Assembly (NCBI GenBank): GCA_017963875.1
Contig: JAGCTA010000389.1
Span: 1 to 20,818 of the forward strand
DNA length: 20,818 bases
Direction of reading: 5' to 3'
From: Victivallales bacterium
Lineage (GTDB): Bacteria > Verrucomicrobiota > Lentisphaeria > Oligosphaerales > Oligosphaeraceae
The position numbers were made by a program, and so were the translations under genes. Shown here piece by piece: positions 4,541 to 12,912 of this stretch (positions are counted from its first letter, which is position 1; every line of letters begins with the position of its first letter). Below the pieces are notes generated by a model. The model saw nothing but the letters and a program-made list of their open reading frames with translations. It had not been told where the DNA came from and did no database searches.

Positions 4541-7096
4541 ATGAAACTATCACGAATCCACCTAGCCTGTTGTTTGTCCATTGTCGTTTTTCTAGCCTGT
4601 TTTGCTGACGATATGAAGGAAAGCCATCGCACTGTGCTGTTTGATTTCACGCATGGGAAGCCAGGGGCTGCCGTGCCTGGCTGGGAGCACCTGAAATGGA
4701 TTGCAGACAAGGAAAACGAGGCAGACTTCACGTATGGCGAAGGCTCGGCGCTGTTGCATCTTCAGCCGTACAATCTCGAAACACAAGTGTATTATGCCCC
4801 CAACCGCCATTGGGATTTTCCACAGCCACAAGACTGGACGGATTACAACTTTCTGGAACTGGATGTCACCAACCCTGCCACGGAGACCAATTCCCTGCGC
4901 ATTGACCTCTATACCGTCGGCACAAAAAGGGATGCCGCTGTGACGGTGCAGATTCCTGCGGGGGATTCCCGCACTCTGGTGCCATTGGCCTTCTTTGCCA
5001 AATTCAGGGAACCCGCCAACCTCAGGCAGGTAACACGCATTTCCCTCCTGAGACGCGAACTGACCCGACCGATTGATTTCGCCTTCCGCAAAATCAGCCT
5101 AGTCAAACTTCAGCCGAAATCTCGTTCCTATCAACTGGACGGCGGTCTTGCCTGGCAATTCGGAAAGTCTGGCCAGCAACTTCAGCCAGGCCTGACACTC
5201 GTGACGCCAGATTCCAGTTTCTGGAAGTCTGGCAACGTCAAGGCCATCGATGAAAAGAATCCTAGGCTCTGCACCTATGGTCCTCTCGCCGTCTCTGGCA
5301 TTTTCAGCCAAGACGACGCTCTTCTGGAATTGCCAGTACCACAGCCAGGAGACTATCGCGTTGTCATACTCATCCACGGGATTCCCTCGAATATCTTCGA
5401 CACTCGCGTGGCTTTCAGCAATGGCACGGCACGACATATCGTTGTTGGCAATTCATACGCGGAATATCTATTCACGGACGTTCACACTGATGGCACGAGC
5501 ATCCCATTGACGCTAACTCACGGAGAACTGGGGCCTTGGGGCCTCACCGCCGCTGTCATTTTGCCAATTGACAAAGCGGACACTCTCATGCAGTCGTTTG
5601 TCTGGCCGATGATTGAGGATATCATGGTCGCCCCATGGGAAATCCGCAGCATGGCCAGTGAAATCATAACACAGGATGAGCAACTCCTCCTTCAACATGA
5701 CATCTACCGCGAAGATTCCATCCAAGTCGATAATCTTCATGGGATAGGACGTCAACTCATCTTCTCCATCTGCCCCGCCAAGGACACTGGCGACGTCCGA
5801 ATCGCCTTGGCAGATTGCAAAGGCCCAAACGGACAGGATGCAAGCAGACTTCTGTCTCTGACGGCCGCCCTTGATTATACGTTGGGCAAAGGCATGACCT
5901 ATCGGAGGTTTCCAAGGCATTTCCGCGACTTTGACGAATGGCTTTCCCTGCGCGGCGGTCGCCGTCAGTTCTTTGCCATCGAAGCGCCTACGGCACCTAG
6001 CGGAACTTATTCAGGACACATTGATATTGCAGGTATTGAAGGCTTGAAGACAATTCCGTTCACGTTTGAAGTCCACGCCCTGAGGACATCCCCCGACTAC
6101 AACACGTTCCTCTACTACTACCCAAGCAAACAGGACAGACTCAATCTTGCGTGCATGAAAGAGGCTGGATTCAGCAGCGTCGAATTGCCCGTGCTTGGAC
6201 GAATCCTCACACTGCCTGACGGCACAATGGATTACGATGCCAGTGGGATGGAGAGTTTCATGCTCAATTACATGAAAACAGGTTTCAAGGGACGCTTTGT
6301 TCCGCTGTATCTATTCAATCCCTTCACAACGATGAATCGAAAACTCGGGGGGAAGAACTATCTGGAAGGCGCAGAACAGATGGAAGTCAGTGCCAATCAT
6401 TTGGTGAAAGTCGTCCAGGCCGTCGAAAAGACGGTGGCGAAGCATCCTGAATGGCCCAAATTTGCCTACTATCCCTTTGATGAATACTCCGCGCCTGACT
6501 ACGTGGCCTATTTCCACAGACGATTGCGCAGTCTTGGCGTTGAAACCTTCAGCACATCCGTCGGAAGGTATGGGCGCGGGTTGAATCTCAGTCCGCAGGA
6601 CGGTCTATCCATTGCCTGTTTCCCTGGCCAATCCTTCGATAATCCTGCTGAATGGGAGCGTCTCAGACAACAGGCCGATGAGTTGAAGGTCCAGATATAT
6701 GGCTATACCATGTCAGGGCCAGAACCTATTTGCCAGCGCTTCATCTGGGGTCTCCGTGCCTGGGAAATGGGCATGACGGGATTCGGCGCATGGCATTTCA
6801 ACGGCGGAATGTTCTCGACATCGGAGATTGTCAGAGGCGAATATTCCTACAATTTCGCTGTCTTCGGCCCAGGGTCAATCATGAGAACCATAGCACTGTT
6901 CGGTGCATCGGACGGCATGATGGATTATGCGGCCTTGCAGGAGGCAGAACGTCGGGGGCTGGCCACAGGGCAAATCGAGGCGCTCAGAAAGGCGTCTCAA
7001 CGTCTGCGGACCGTTTCAAAAGACAAACTGCTGGCATGGTATCTTTCAGAGGGTGAAGTGCTGCTTGCAGCCATCCGCACCGCCGTCGGGTATTGA
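4541..7096 (+). CDS. Secreted glycoside hydrolase-like protein (GH123/DUF4091-type catalytic region)
   Basis: From ATG 4541 the product has 851 residues. The start is chosen because MKLSRIHLACCLSIVVFLAC gives a clean signal peptide, probably cut after residue 22. The frame continues upstream to a TTG at 4445, but that N-terminus looks non-native; no Shine-Dalgarno supports either start. Residues about 30-190 look like a jelly-roll carbohydrate-binding domain (LFDFTHGKPG, NFLELDVTNPAT, IPAGDSRTLVPLAFF). A TIM-barrel region runs from about 520. It contains YYPFDEYSAPDYVAYF with the acidic pair D647-E648, where GH123 enzymes carry their Asp-Glu catalytic pair, and ends with a DUF4091-like GASDGMMDYAALQEAE. 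GH123 enzymes cleave N-acetylgalactosaminides by substrate assistance; the real substrate here is unknown. The gene follows the prepilin-like gene by 99 bases. Confidence 0.72.
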   Translation: MKLSRIHLACCLSIVVFLACFADDMKESHRTVLFDFTHGKPGAAVPGWEHLKWIADKENEADFTYGEGSALLHLQPYNLETQVYYAPNRHWDFPQPQDWTDYNFLELDVTNPATETNSLRIDLYTVGTKRDAAVTVQIPAGDSRTLVPLAFFAKFREPANLRQVTRISLLRRELTRPIDFAFRKISLVKLQPKSRSYQLDGGLAWQFGKSGQQLQPGLTLVTPDSSFWKSGNVKAIDEKNPRLCTYGPLAVSGIFSQDDALLELPVPQPGDYRVVILIHGIPSNIFDTRVAFSNGTARHIVVGNSYAEYLFTDVHTDGTSIPLTLTHGELGPWGLTAAVILPIDKADTLMQSFVWPMIEDIMVAPWEIRSMASEIITQDEQLLLQHDIYREDSIQVDNLHGIGRQLIFSICPAKDTGDVRIALADCKGPNGQDASRLLSLTAALDYTLGKGMTYRRFPRHFRDFDEWLSLRGGRRQFFAIEAPTAPSGTYSGHIDIAGIEGLKTIPFTFEVHALRTSPDYNTFLYYYPSKQDRLNLACMKEAGFSSVELPVLGRILTLPDGTMDYDASGMESFMLNYMKTGFKGRFVPLYLFNPFTTMNRKLGGKNYLEGAEQMEVSANHLVKVVQAVEKTVAKHPEWPKFAYYPFDEYSAPDYVAYFHRRLRSLGVETFSTSVGRYGRGLNLSPQDGLSIACFPGQSFDNPAEWERLRQQADELKVQIYGYTMSGPEPICQRFIWGLRAWEMGMTGFGAWHFNGGMFSTSEIVRGEYSYNFAVFGPGSIMRTIALFGASDGMMDYAALQEAERRGLATGQIEALRKASQRLRTVSKDKLLAWYLSEGEVLLAAIRTAVGY

Positions 7097-7148
7097 TGGA
7101 GGGTGCAATAAGACGAGCATGACAAGACGCGTCTAATGTTTCCACCAC

Positions 7149-8324
7149 CTATGCCCCAAACGCCTTTTCAAGCAATTTCATTGACGGCTCGGGCCTGAAG
7201 GAATGGTCTGGAGCATCGACATGACACCAGTCCTCGTAGAATCTCCGCTCGTCCAGACCGAATAATGGCACCATGCCACGCATTGGAGGTGTGTCGGCGA
7301 ATTTCGGATAACTGCTAATGGAAAGGCGGTCAGACGCTCCCGCATTCGCATAACTGGCTCGTACCTTGTCAAGCCATTCCTCCGCCCCGCCCTCGTTGAG
7401 CGCCAGATACTTCGGTGCAAGCGCCGCCAGCATGTCTGGAAACGCAAAATACTGCCAGATGCCAGGAACATGATGCCAGTTGCCATTGCCAGCGGCATTC
7501 TCGAACTCCGTCATAGCACAGTACCTTCTACGTTCATCACAGAGGAAATCATTGAATACCAAGGCTTTGAACTCATCGCACAACAACGCGAGCGACAACG
7601 CAGCCTCCGTTCCAAGAGAATGCCCCATCACTGCAAGGCGAGACGCATCGACGTCTGGCTGCATTTTGAACCATTTTAGGAACTGCATCTTCTGGAAAAC
7701 GGAAACGCCGACATACGTCAGCCCCGCTTCAATATATCCCTCGACTAGTTTAACGCGAACGCTCCAGTTCGTCTGAGTCGTTGACTCGCCAAGGTCCGCG
7801 ACCTCCGCCGTGCCTGGATTGTCGAATGCAACGGCAATGTATCCGCGCTTCACGCAATGCAACGTCTGCGCATTACGGTCGTCGAACCTGTAGTTGCAGC
7901 AATTGGGATTGGATGGCATCGGTTCGCCCGCAAGCAGTTCCTTCGGGGACGCCGAGCCTGGAATGCACAGCACGCCAGGCGCGGGGCGCGTCAATCCGTC
8001 AGGCCGCAACAGCAGTATGGGAACTGCCGAATAACGGTCTGGGTAGAACTCCCACTTCTCCAAATGATAGCCGTCACGCGGCTCGCTGCTCAACATGACG
8101 GGGGCTGGCTGCGGCTCGTCTTCCGACGGCATCCGCAGCAATTCCCGCAACGTCGCCTTGACTTCACGCTGCCATTCGGCGAAACGCTCTGATCCCTTCA
8201 GTGCTTCCAAATCATACGACAGACGCGGCGACGTGTCACGAAGCCTTGCATATAGTGCGCCAAGGCTGCCTGTCACACGTCCATCTGGCCGATGGCTCTT
8301 GAAATCATTTTCCCATGTGAACAT
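7149..8324 (-). CDS. Alpha/beta hydrolase, dienelactone hydrolase/abhydrolase_7-like
   Basis: The 391-residue protein has no signal peptide. It shows the alpha/beta-hydrolase nucleophile elbow in RLAVMGHSLGTEAALSLALL, with Ser236 as nucleophile. An oxyanion-side strand reads APGVLCIPGSAS, and a late CHVDAPDHSFRPE supplies the probable catalytic His. Length and order fit the large dienelactone-hydrolase-like esterases often annotated as acetyl xylan or other carbohydrate esterases. It starts 48 bases after the TIM-barrel glycosidase gene on the same strand, so an operon is likely and de-esterification of a glycan product is plausible. The region just upstream of the ATG has no Shine-Dalgarno. 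It holds four CCACTAA-type heptamers instead. Its 3' end converges with the secreted hydrolase gene. The fold is secure; the substrate is inferred. Confidence 0.85.
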   Translation of the reverse strand: MFTWENDFKSHRPDGRVTGSLGALYARLRDTSPRLSYDLEALKGSERFAEWQREVKATLRELLRMPSEDEPQPAPVMLSSEPRDGYHLEKWEFYPDRYSAVPILLLRPDGLTRPAPGVLCIPGSASPKELLAGEPMPSNPNCCNYRFDDRNAQTLHCVKRGYIAVAFDNPGTAEVADLGESTTQTNWSVRVKLVEGYIEAGLTYVGVSVFQKMQFLKWFKMQPDVDASRLAVMGHSLGTEAALSLALLCDEFKALVFNDFLCDERRRYCAMTEFENAAGNGNWHHVPGIWQYFAFPDMLAALAPKYLALNEGGAEEWLDKVRASYANAGASDRLSISSYPKFADTPPMRGMVPLFGLDERRFYEDWCHVDAPDHSFRPEPSMKLLEKAFGA

Positions 8325-8352
8325 TAGTGGATAGTGGTTAGTGGTTAGTGGT
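8325..8352. repeat. Four-copy heptanucleotide tandem repeat at a translation start
   Basis: TAGTGGA followed by three TAGTGGT units runs immediately upstream of the hydrolase ATG (8324 on the minus strand). It occupies the place where a Shine-Dalgarno would be expected, within the 48-bp gap after the upstream gene's stop. Confidence 0.85.
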
Positions 8353-8372
8353 CTTTTGTTTGTCTGGTTGTC

Positions 8373-10811
8373 TTACCTCAACTCATAGACATGGACGGCG
8401 AACGGCGCAAAGTCATCCTTGAAAGCACCGCCAGCGACTGCAACTTTGCGCTCCTCAAACCACACGCTGCAATCCGTCGCACCGTTGACTGTGAACTTCG
8501 CTGTGACGTCCGCCTTGGCGGAATTGGCGCAGATGAGATACTGCTTGTCGCCAACACGCTTGTACAGTGCGCTGATGGAATCGAACTCCATTGCGTCTTT
8601 CGCGGGGCCAGCGGCAACCGACACGGTGAACGGCTTCTCATTGCACTGCGTCAGGAAGATATCTTGCAGTTTATTGAGTTCCGTCGCCACCGTGCAGATA
8701 TTCTTCCAAGTTTCAGGTGTCGCAGTCACACCATGGTTCTTGTTGAAACCGCCATAGGTGTACCACGTAATGCCGTTGCCGCCATGGATGATGCTGAGAT
8801 AACTCATGCAACGGAGTTCATCGTAGGTCGGGAAGCGCTCCCATGCACTCCATCCGTCGAAATACTGAATGATAGGCCAAATGGATTTGGCAGGATTGCC
8901 GTTTGCCGCCAAATCCGCCTGGGCGGTCTTCATGTCCTGGATAACCTGCGGCACGGCCATTTCAGAAGTGACATCCCTTTTGACAGGATAGATCTCGGGC
9001 AGGAAAATATCCGTTGAATTAACGTATGCACGGTAGCGTGAGTTATCGGGTGCGCCGACACCGTCCGCCTGCGAGGTCAAATGAGCCTTGTCAATGGCAT
9101 GGATGGCATCATGAAGTTCCTTCAAATCTTCAGGGCTACAATACCCCGCCGTGTCGTCGGCGAGATACCATGAAAGAATCGCTGGATGATGACGCTCCCT
9201 GACGACATCCATCAGGACCTTCGATTTGTCCATCTGGTTTGCGCTGAAACGCGAAGCAATATACAGTTTGAAACCGTATTTTTCAGCGGCAGTCAAAAAC
9301 TCCTCGAAACTTTCATTCCTAACCGAACTGTACGTATGCGCCGTGTTGAAGCCGCCCGCCTTCAGACCAGCGAACGCCTTGTCGAAATTCATTTCATTGA
9401 ATTCGCGCTTGCAGACCGCGTAAAGTCCGATTGGGAAGAACGGCTTGCCGTCAATCAAAATCGCGCCGTCATTGCGGATTGTTGCAAGATTTTTTGTCTG
9501 TTCGACATTATCGACCAGTATCTGGAAATCGTTGCGAAGCCAATTGCCGCAGATATCCGCCACATTCAATGCAATCGTGTGGAAAATGGCTTTGCGGATA
9601 TCCGCACCCTTGCTGTTAGGAATCTCCACTGACTCCAGAGGAGCCTTTGGAACGTATGACAGCGTATTTCCGCGATGCGTCACTTCGGAGGTGATGTCCT
9701 TTCCGTCCAGCATAACCTTCAGCGTATTCCAGTCAACACCCGTATGATCATTGAGCATAAATACTTGTGCCGCGGAGGCATCTGATACAAGCGCAGGAGT
9801 CATGCGCTGAATGGCAGGGGCATTCTTGTCCTGTCCTGTCCAGCCCTTGTCCACCTCATCGCCGATTCTCACTTCCTCAAGCGTCGGCGTGGATGTTTTA
9901 TTACCAGTCAAAAAGGCATGATAGCGCACCCACTGATGTCCTGCGGCAGCCGTCGGCAGGGCGTCTCCAGAAGCGTATGATTTTGTGACATCTCCATTAG
10001 GTCCTGCTGGAGCCGACCATTCGCCTGGAGCACCATTATTGTCAGGCGCGATTGAGATTTGCATTGCAACGGACGTATTGGCTGGCACCGTCGCCTTCCA
10101 ATTGATTTTCGCGCCGTTCTTCAATTGGAATGGGCGCGAAACGACATTTCCAGATTCGTACAACTGTGCATCTGGTGCCTCTGTCTCAAAGGTAACGCGA
10201 TGGAAACACAACTTAGACTGCGGACCGATATTCGGTGAATCCGCGCCGATGTGGATGACGGCTTTCACTGCGTCTTTCGGGACATTGCCCTGGATACGGT
10301 TGTCCTCGATGCGATCCTTGAAGACATGGTATCTGAAGCGGAATGCGTCTTCCAAAGGTTTGCCATCCGCTCCATACCACACAATCTGATTATGGTAGAG
10401 ATGTTTATGCCCGATTGAACGGTACATCTCGATATTTCCGCTTGTCGTAATGAGAAGCGTGAATTCACTTTCTGGAACGACGGCAAACGGCTGTGAAACC
10501 AGTTCAAACGCCGTATCACGCGGCTTTTTCGTCGGTTCCTTTGTGATGACCAGCCCCTTGTCCTGCTCACTGTAAGTGAAGACAAGCAGATTCTCGAAGT
10601 TTGTGTACGGCAGCCAGCCACCATTCTCTGGCGATCTGAAATCGCCGTCAAAGACTGTCTTCACCACACGTGAAAGTTGAATGCCGCCATCCTTGCACGC
10701 GATTTCAGAGCCTTTGACATACATATTTCCCTCAAGCGATTTCCCTTCAAGGCAATACGAACTCAGCAGCAGGCCAGCCAGCACACTCAGCAATCTTCCA
10801 GACTTGTTCAT
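8373..10811 (-). CDS. Secreted TIM-barrel glycoside hydrolase-like protein with N-terminal beta-domains
   Basis: The 812-residue protein begins with a signal peptide (MNKSGRLLSVLAGLLLSSYC). An AAGGAG site lies 8 bases before the ATG. Residues about 25-430 are beta-rich accessory domains, including a carbohydrate-binding-like module and an Ig-like segment near 330-420. A TIM barrel starts at about 447 with ILIDGKPFFPIGLYAV, the hallmark strand of GH2/GH42/GH5-like clan GH-A proteins, then GGFNTAHTYS. Strand 4 reads ILSWYLADDTAGY: D552-D553 sit where clan GH-A acid/base Asn/Asp-Glu motifs usually fall. FLPEIYPV gives E606, and GITWYTYGGF is a late strand. A non-canonical catalytic set, or a carbohydrate-binding role, is therefore possible. 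It is first in an apparent two-gene operon with the hydrolase, and divergent from the secretin gene across 235 bases. Confidence 0.75.
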   Translation of the reverse strand: MNKSGRLLSVLAGLLLSSYCLEGKSLEGNMYVKGSEIACKDGGIQLSRVVKTVFDGDFRSPENGGWLPYTNFENLLVFTYSEQDKGLVITKEPTKKPRDTAFELVSQPFAVVPESEFTLLITTSGNIEMYRSIGHKHLYHNQIVWYGADGKPLEDAFRFRYHVFKDRIEDNRIQGNVPKDAVKAVIHIGADSPNIGPQSKLCFHRVTFETEAPDAQLYESGNVVSRPFQLKNGAKINWKATVPANTSVAMQISIAPDNNGAPGEWSAPAGPNGDVTKSYASGDALPTAAAGHQWVRYHAFLTGNKTSTPTLEEVRIGDEVDKGWTGQDKNAPAIQRMTPALVSDASAAQVFMLNDHTGVDWNTLKVMLDGKDITSEVTHRGNTLSYVPKAPLESVEIPNSKGADIRKAIFHTIALNVADICGNWLRNDFQILVDNVEQTKNLATIRNDGAILIDGKPFFPIGLYAVCKREFNEMNFDKAFAGLKAGGFNTAHTYSSVRNESFEEFLTAAEKYGFKLYIASRFSANQMDKSKVLMDVVRERHHPAILSWYLADDTAGYCSPEDLKELHDAIHAIDKAHLTSQADGVGAPDNSRYRAYVNSTDIFLPEIYPVKRDVTSEMAVPQVIQDMKTAQADLAANGNPAKSIWPIIQYFDGWSAWERFPTYDELRCMSYLSIIHGGNGITWYTYGGFNKNHGVTATPETWKNICTVATELNKLQDIFLTQCNEKPFTVSVAAGPAKDAMEFDSISALYKRVGDKQYLICANSAKADVTAKFTVNGATDCSVWFEERKVAVAGGAFKDDFAPFAVHVYELR

Positions 10812-10870
10812 TTGGAATACTCCTTGGATTTGTCGTTTATGGAATCAAAAAAACAAAAAGCACAAAATCT

Positions 10871-10898
10871 ATTTTAATCTAAAAATGAAAGAAAACAA
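10871..10898 (-). promoter_or_regulatory. Weak promoter candidate in the 10812-11046 divergent gap
   Basis: On the minus strand TTGTTT (10898-10893) and TAAAAT (10876-10871) are 16 bases apart, about 60 bases before the glycosidase-like gene. The 235-base gap between this gene and the secretin gene is A/T-rich. It shows no strong palindrome, RNA gene or ORF. It must hold promoters for both directions, but I cannot place the plus-strand one with confidence. Confidence 0.25.
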
Positions 10899-11046
10899 AT
10901 CAGTACGCATTTTTCACCCCATAAATCCTCCTCTTTCCAGTGCCCCAGACTCATTTTCCCAATTTAATAATTTTCATTTTCGTTTATATAAAGTTATATT
11001 ACCACTATTCTGAATTCAAAAAACATCGACCATAGGACAAAGGAAC

Positions 11047-12912
11047 ATGAAACGCCATCACATATATCTAGTGCCATTGCTGGCATTCCTGTTGTCATCC
11101 TGTGCGCTATTCCAGAAAAACTCGTTGCTAGACAGCGAATTGGAAAAGCGAAATGAAGGACAGGAAGAGCAACTGGCAGAAGAACAGGACAAGCGTCTTC
11201 TTCGCCAGCAGGTTCTTGACAGGCTCAATGCCATCAGGGACCCCATCGCTGAAAAGGATTTCGCTAAAGCGGAAAAACTCCTCAGCGAAATGGAGAAAAT
11301 GGATGAGTACAAGAACGAACTGGAAGACCTCTTGGAACTCCTTGCGCTTGCACGAAAACTTCCTCTTGACAAAACAGAACTCGCCATCGACCAACAGACC
11401 ATCCTCAATGAGGCGACCAGCGGCCAGCGCCTGCCTAAATCATATAATAAAACACTTAATGTTCCTTCACCAGAGGAAAAAGAAACAGTCATTGAACTGG
11501 AAAATGTGCTGGACAAGCCAATCTCGATGAAAGTCACCAGTATGCCGCTCGGCGAACTGGCGATGCAACTCCGCGACCTCGAAGGGCTGAACGTCGCAGA
11601 CCCCGTCAACATCATCTTCAATGATGAAGTCCTCAAAGGAAAGACTTTCACGGCAAATTTCAAAAATGTACCGCTGCGCGAGGTCTTTGATTACATTTCC
11701 TACAATCTCTCCGTCGATTTCAACATCCATGGCAACATCATTTGGGTGACAAAGGCGGCAGCCGAAGCCAAGGGGCCACGCCTCATCACCAAGGCAATTC
11801 CATTAAAGCAGGGAATCATCCCGCCTGTCCCCGAAGGATTCGGCGTCGCGGCAGCCGCAAAATCCGCATTCGAAACCACCAAGGAAACAGACTCCGACTT
11901 GGAGGAAGCACTCAAGGCGTTCTATGCGAAGAATACTACGGGCGGAAGTTACACCATTTTTCCACAGCGTAACATCCTCATGGTCACTGATACGCTAGCA
12001 AATATACGACAGATTGAAAAAATCGTCGAGTTGTTTTCAAAGCCGCCTTACCAAGTTTTGATTGAAGCGAAATTCATCATGGTCAGCGAAAGCGACCTTC
12101 ATGATGTCGGCGTTGAAATCTCCCGTGCCAACGGCGGCAAGACAGGTGAAAAGATCACACCAAACCACCAGGAAAACGCGAACCTGAGCGATTTCTTCTC
12201 CAAACTGGGGCTTCTAGCGGCTGACAATTCGACTGGCGTCAGTTCCATGACGGTCAGCGGCATCCTGGGCAACCGCAGTTTTGACATTCTCATCCGTGCT
12301 CTGGAAAGCAAATCCTCCACCGTCACCCTCAGTGCTCCACGCATTACAACGCTCAATAACCGCACGGCACGAATCAGAAAGGGAGACAAACTCTATTATT
12401 TCGAGGAATACAATCTTCAAACTGTGGACAATGGCGACATTGGCAAGGACACCATCCTCGTCCCAACAGGCAAACCCACCACGCTTGGCCTGGGCATTAC
12501 CTTTGATGTCAAAGCAAGTGTCGGTACGGACCAGAAGACCATTCTGCTAGGTCTCAAGCCAGAAATCATCACGCTCCTGCAATGGGAGGACTACACTTCT
12601 TCAAAGACAGTGACGAGCGCAGACAAGAAAACCACGACTGTCCAGGGAACGGAAGTCAAACTTCCACGAACCCACGAACAGACGATTGCCGCATCAGTAG
12701 CCATCAACAGCGGCGAAACTGTCATACTCGGCGGAATGGTTGAAAATCACGAGACATACGAAGTCAAGAAAGTCCCCTTCCTTGGAGACATTCCATTCAT
12801 CGGCAATTTCTTCACACACACCACCAAAAATGTCGAACCAGCAAATCTCCTCATTTTTGTGACGGCGACCATCATCAACGAACGCGGCGAATATGTCATC
12901 GTCAACCCCTAA
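11047..12912 (+). CDS. Lipoprotein secretin (GspD/PilQ family)
   Basis: The 621-residue protein should form the outer-membrane ring of a type II secretion or type IV pilus-like machine. It has a lipoprotein signal with lipobox LSSC (Cys19). A Glu/Lys-rich probable coiled coil spans residues about 27-110. Next comes an N0/STN-like domain (about 157-237; TFTANFKNVPLREVFDYISY, then IHGNIIWVTK). An N1-like domain ends in YQVLIEAKFIMV near 350. The secretin beta-domain follows, with SGETVILGGMVENHE and the near-terminal VPFLGDIPFIGNFF hallmark (about 576-590). An AGGA-type site precedes the ATG. Its last 20 bases overlap the start of the PilM-like gene, so translation is probably coupled. The large coiled-coil N-terminus is unlike proteobacterial GspD and fits PVC secretins. 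Confidence 0.93.
   Translation: MKRHHIYLVPLLAFLLSSCALFQKNSLLDSELEKRNEGQEEQLAEEQDKRLLRQQVLDRLNAIRDPIAEKDFAKAEKLLSEMEKMDEYKNELEDLLELLALARKLPLDKTELAIDQQTILNEATSGQRLPKSYNKTLNVPSPEEKETVIELENVLDKPISMKVTSMPLGELAMQLRDLEGLNVADPVNIIFNDEVLKGKTFTANFKNVPLREVFDYISYNLSVDFNIHGNIIWVTKAAAEAKGPRLITKAIPLKQGIIPPVPEGFGVAAAAKSAFETTKETDSDLEEALKAFYAKNTTGGSYTIFPQRNILMVTDTLANIRQIEKIVELFSKPPYQVLIEAKFIMVSESDLHDVGVEISRANGGKTGEKITPNHQENANLSDFFSKLGLLAADNSTGVSSMTVSGILGNRSFDILIRALESKSSTVTLSAPRITTLNNRTARIRKGDKLYYFEEYNLQTVDNGDIGKDTILVPTGKPTTLGLGITFDVKASVGTDQKTILLGLKPEIITLLQWEDYTSSKTVTSADKKTTTVQGTEVKLPRTHEQTIAASVAINSGETVILGGMVENHETYEVKKVPFLGDIPFIGNFFTHTTKNVEPANLLIFVTATIINERGEYVIVNP

Noticed and set aside
7125..7134. Palindrome AGACGCGTCT between convergent genes as a terminator
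   Set aside because: There is no loop and no T-run, and it is too short to be distinguished from chance.
8391..9017. A 208-residue plus-strand frame opposite the TIM-barrel gene
   Set aside because: It is an antisense shadow of a well-supported gene with a signal peptide and ribosome-binding site.
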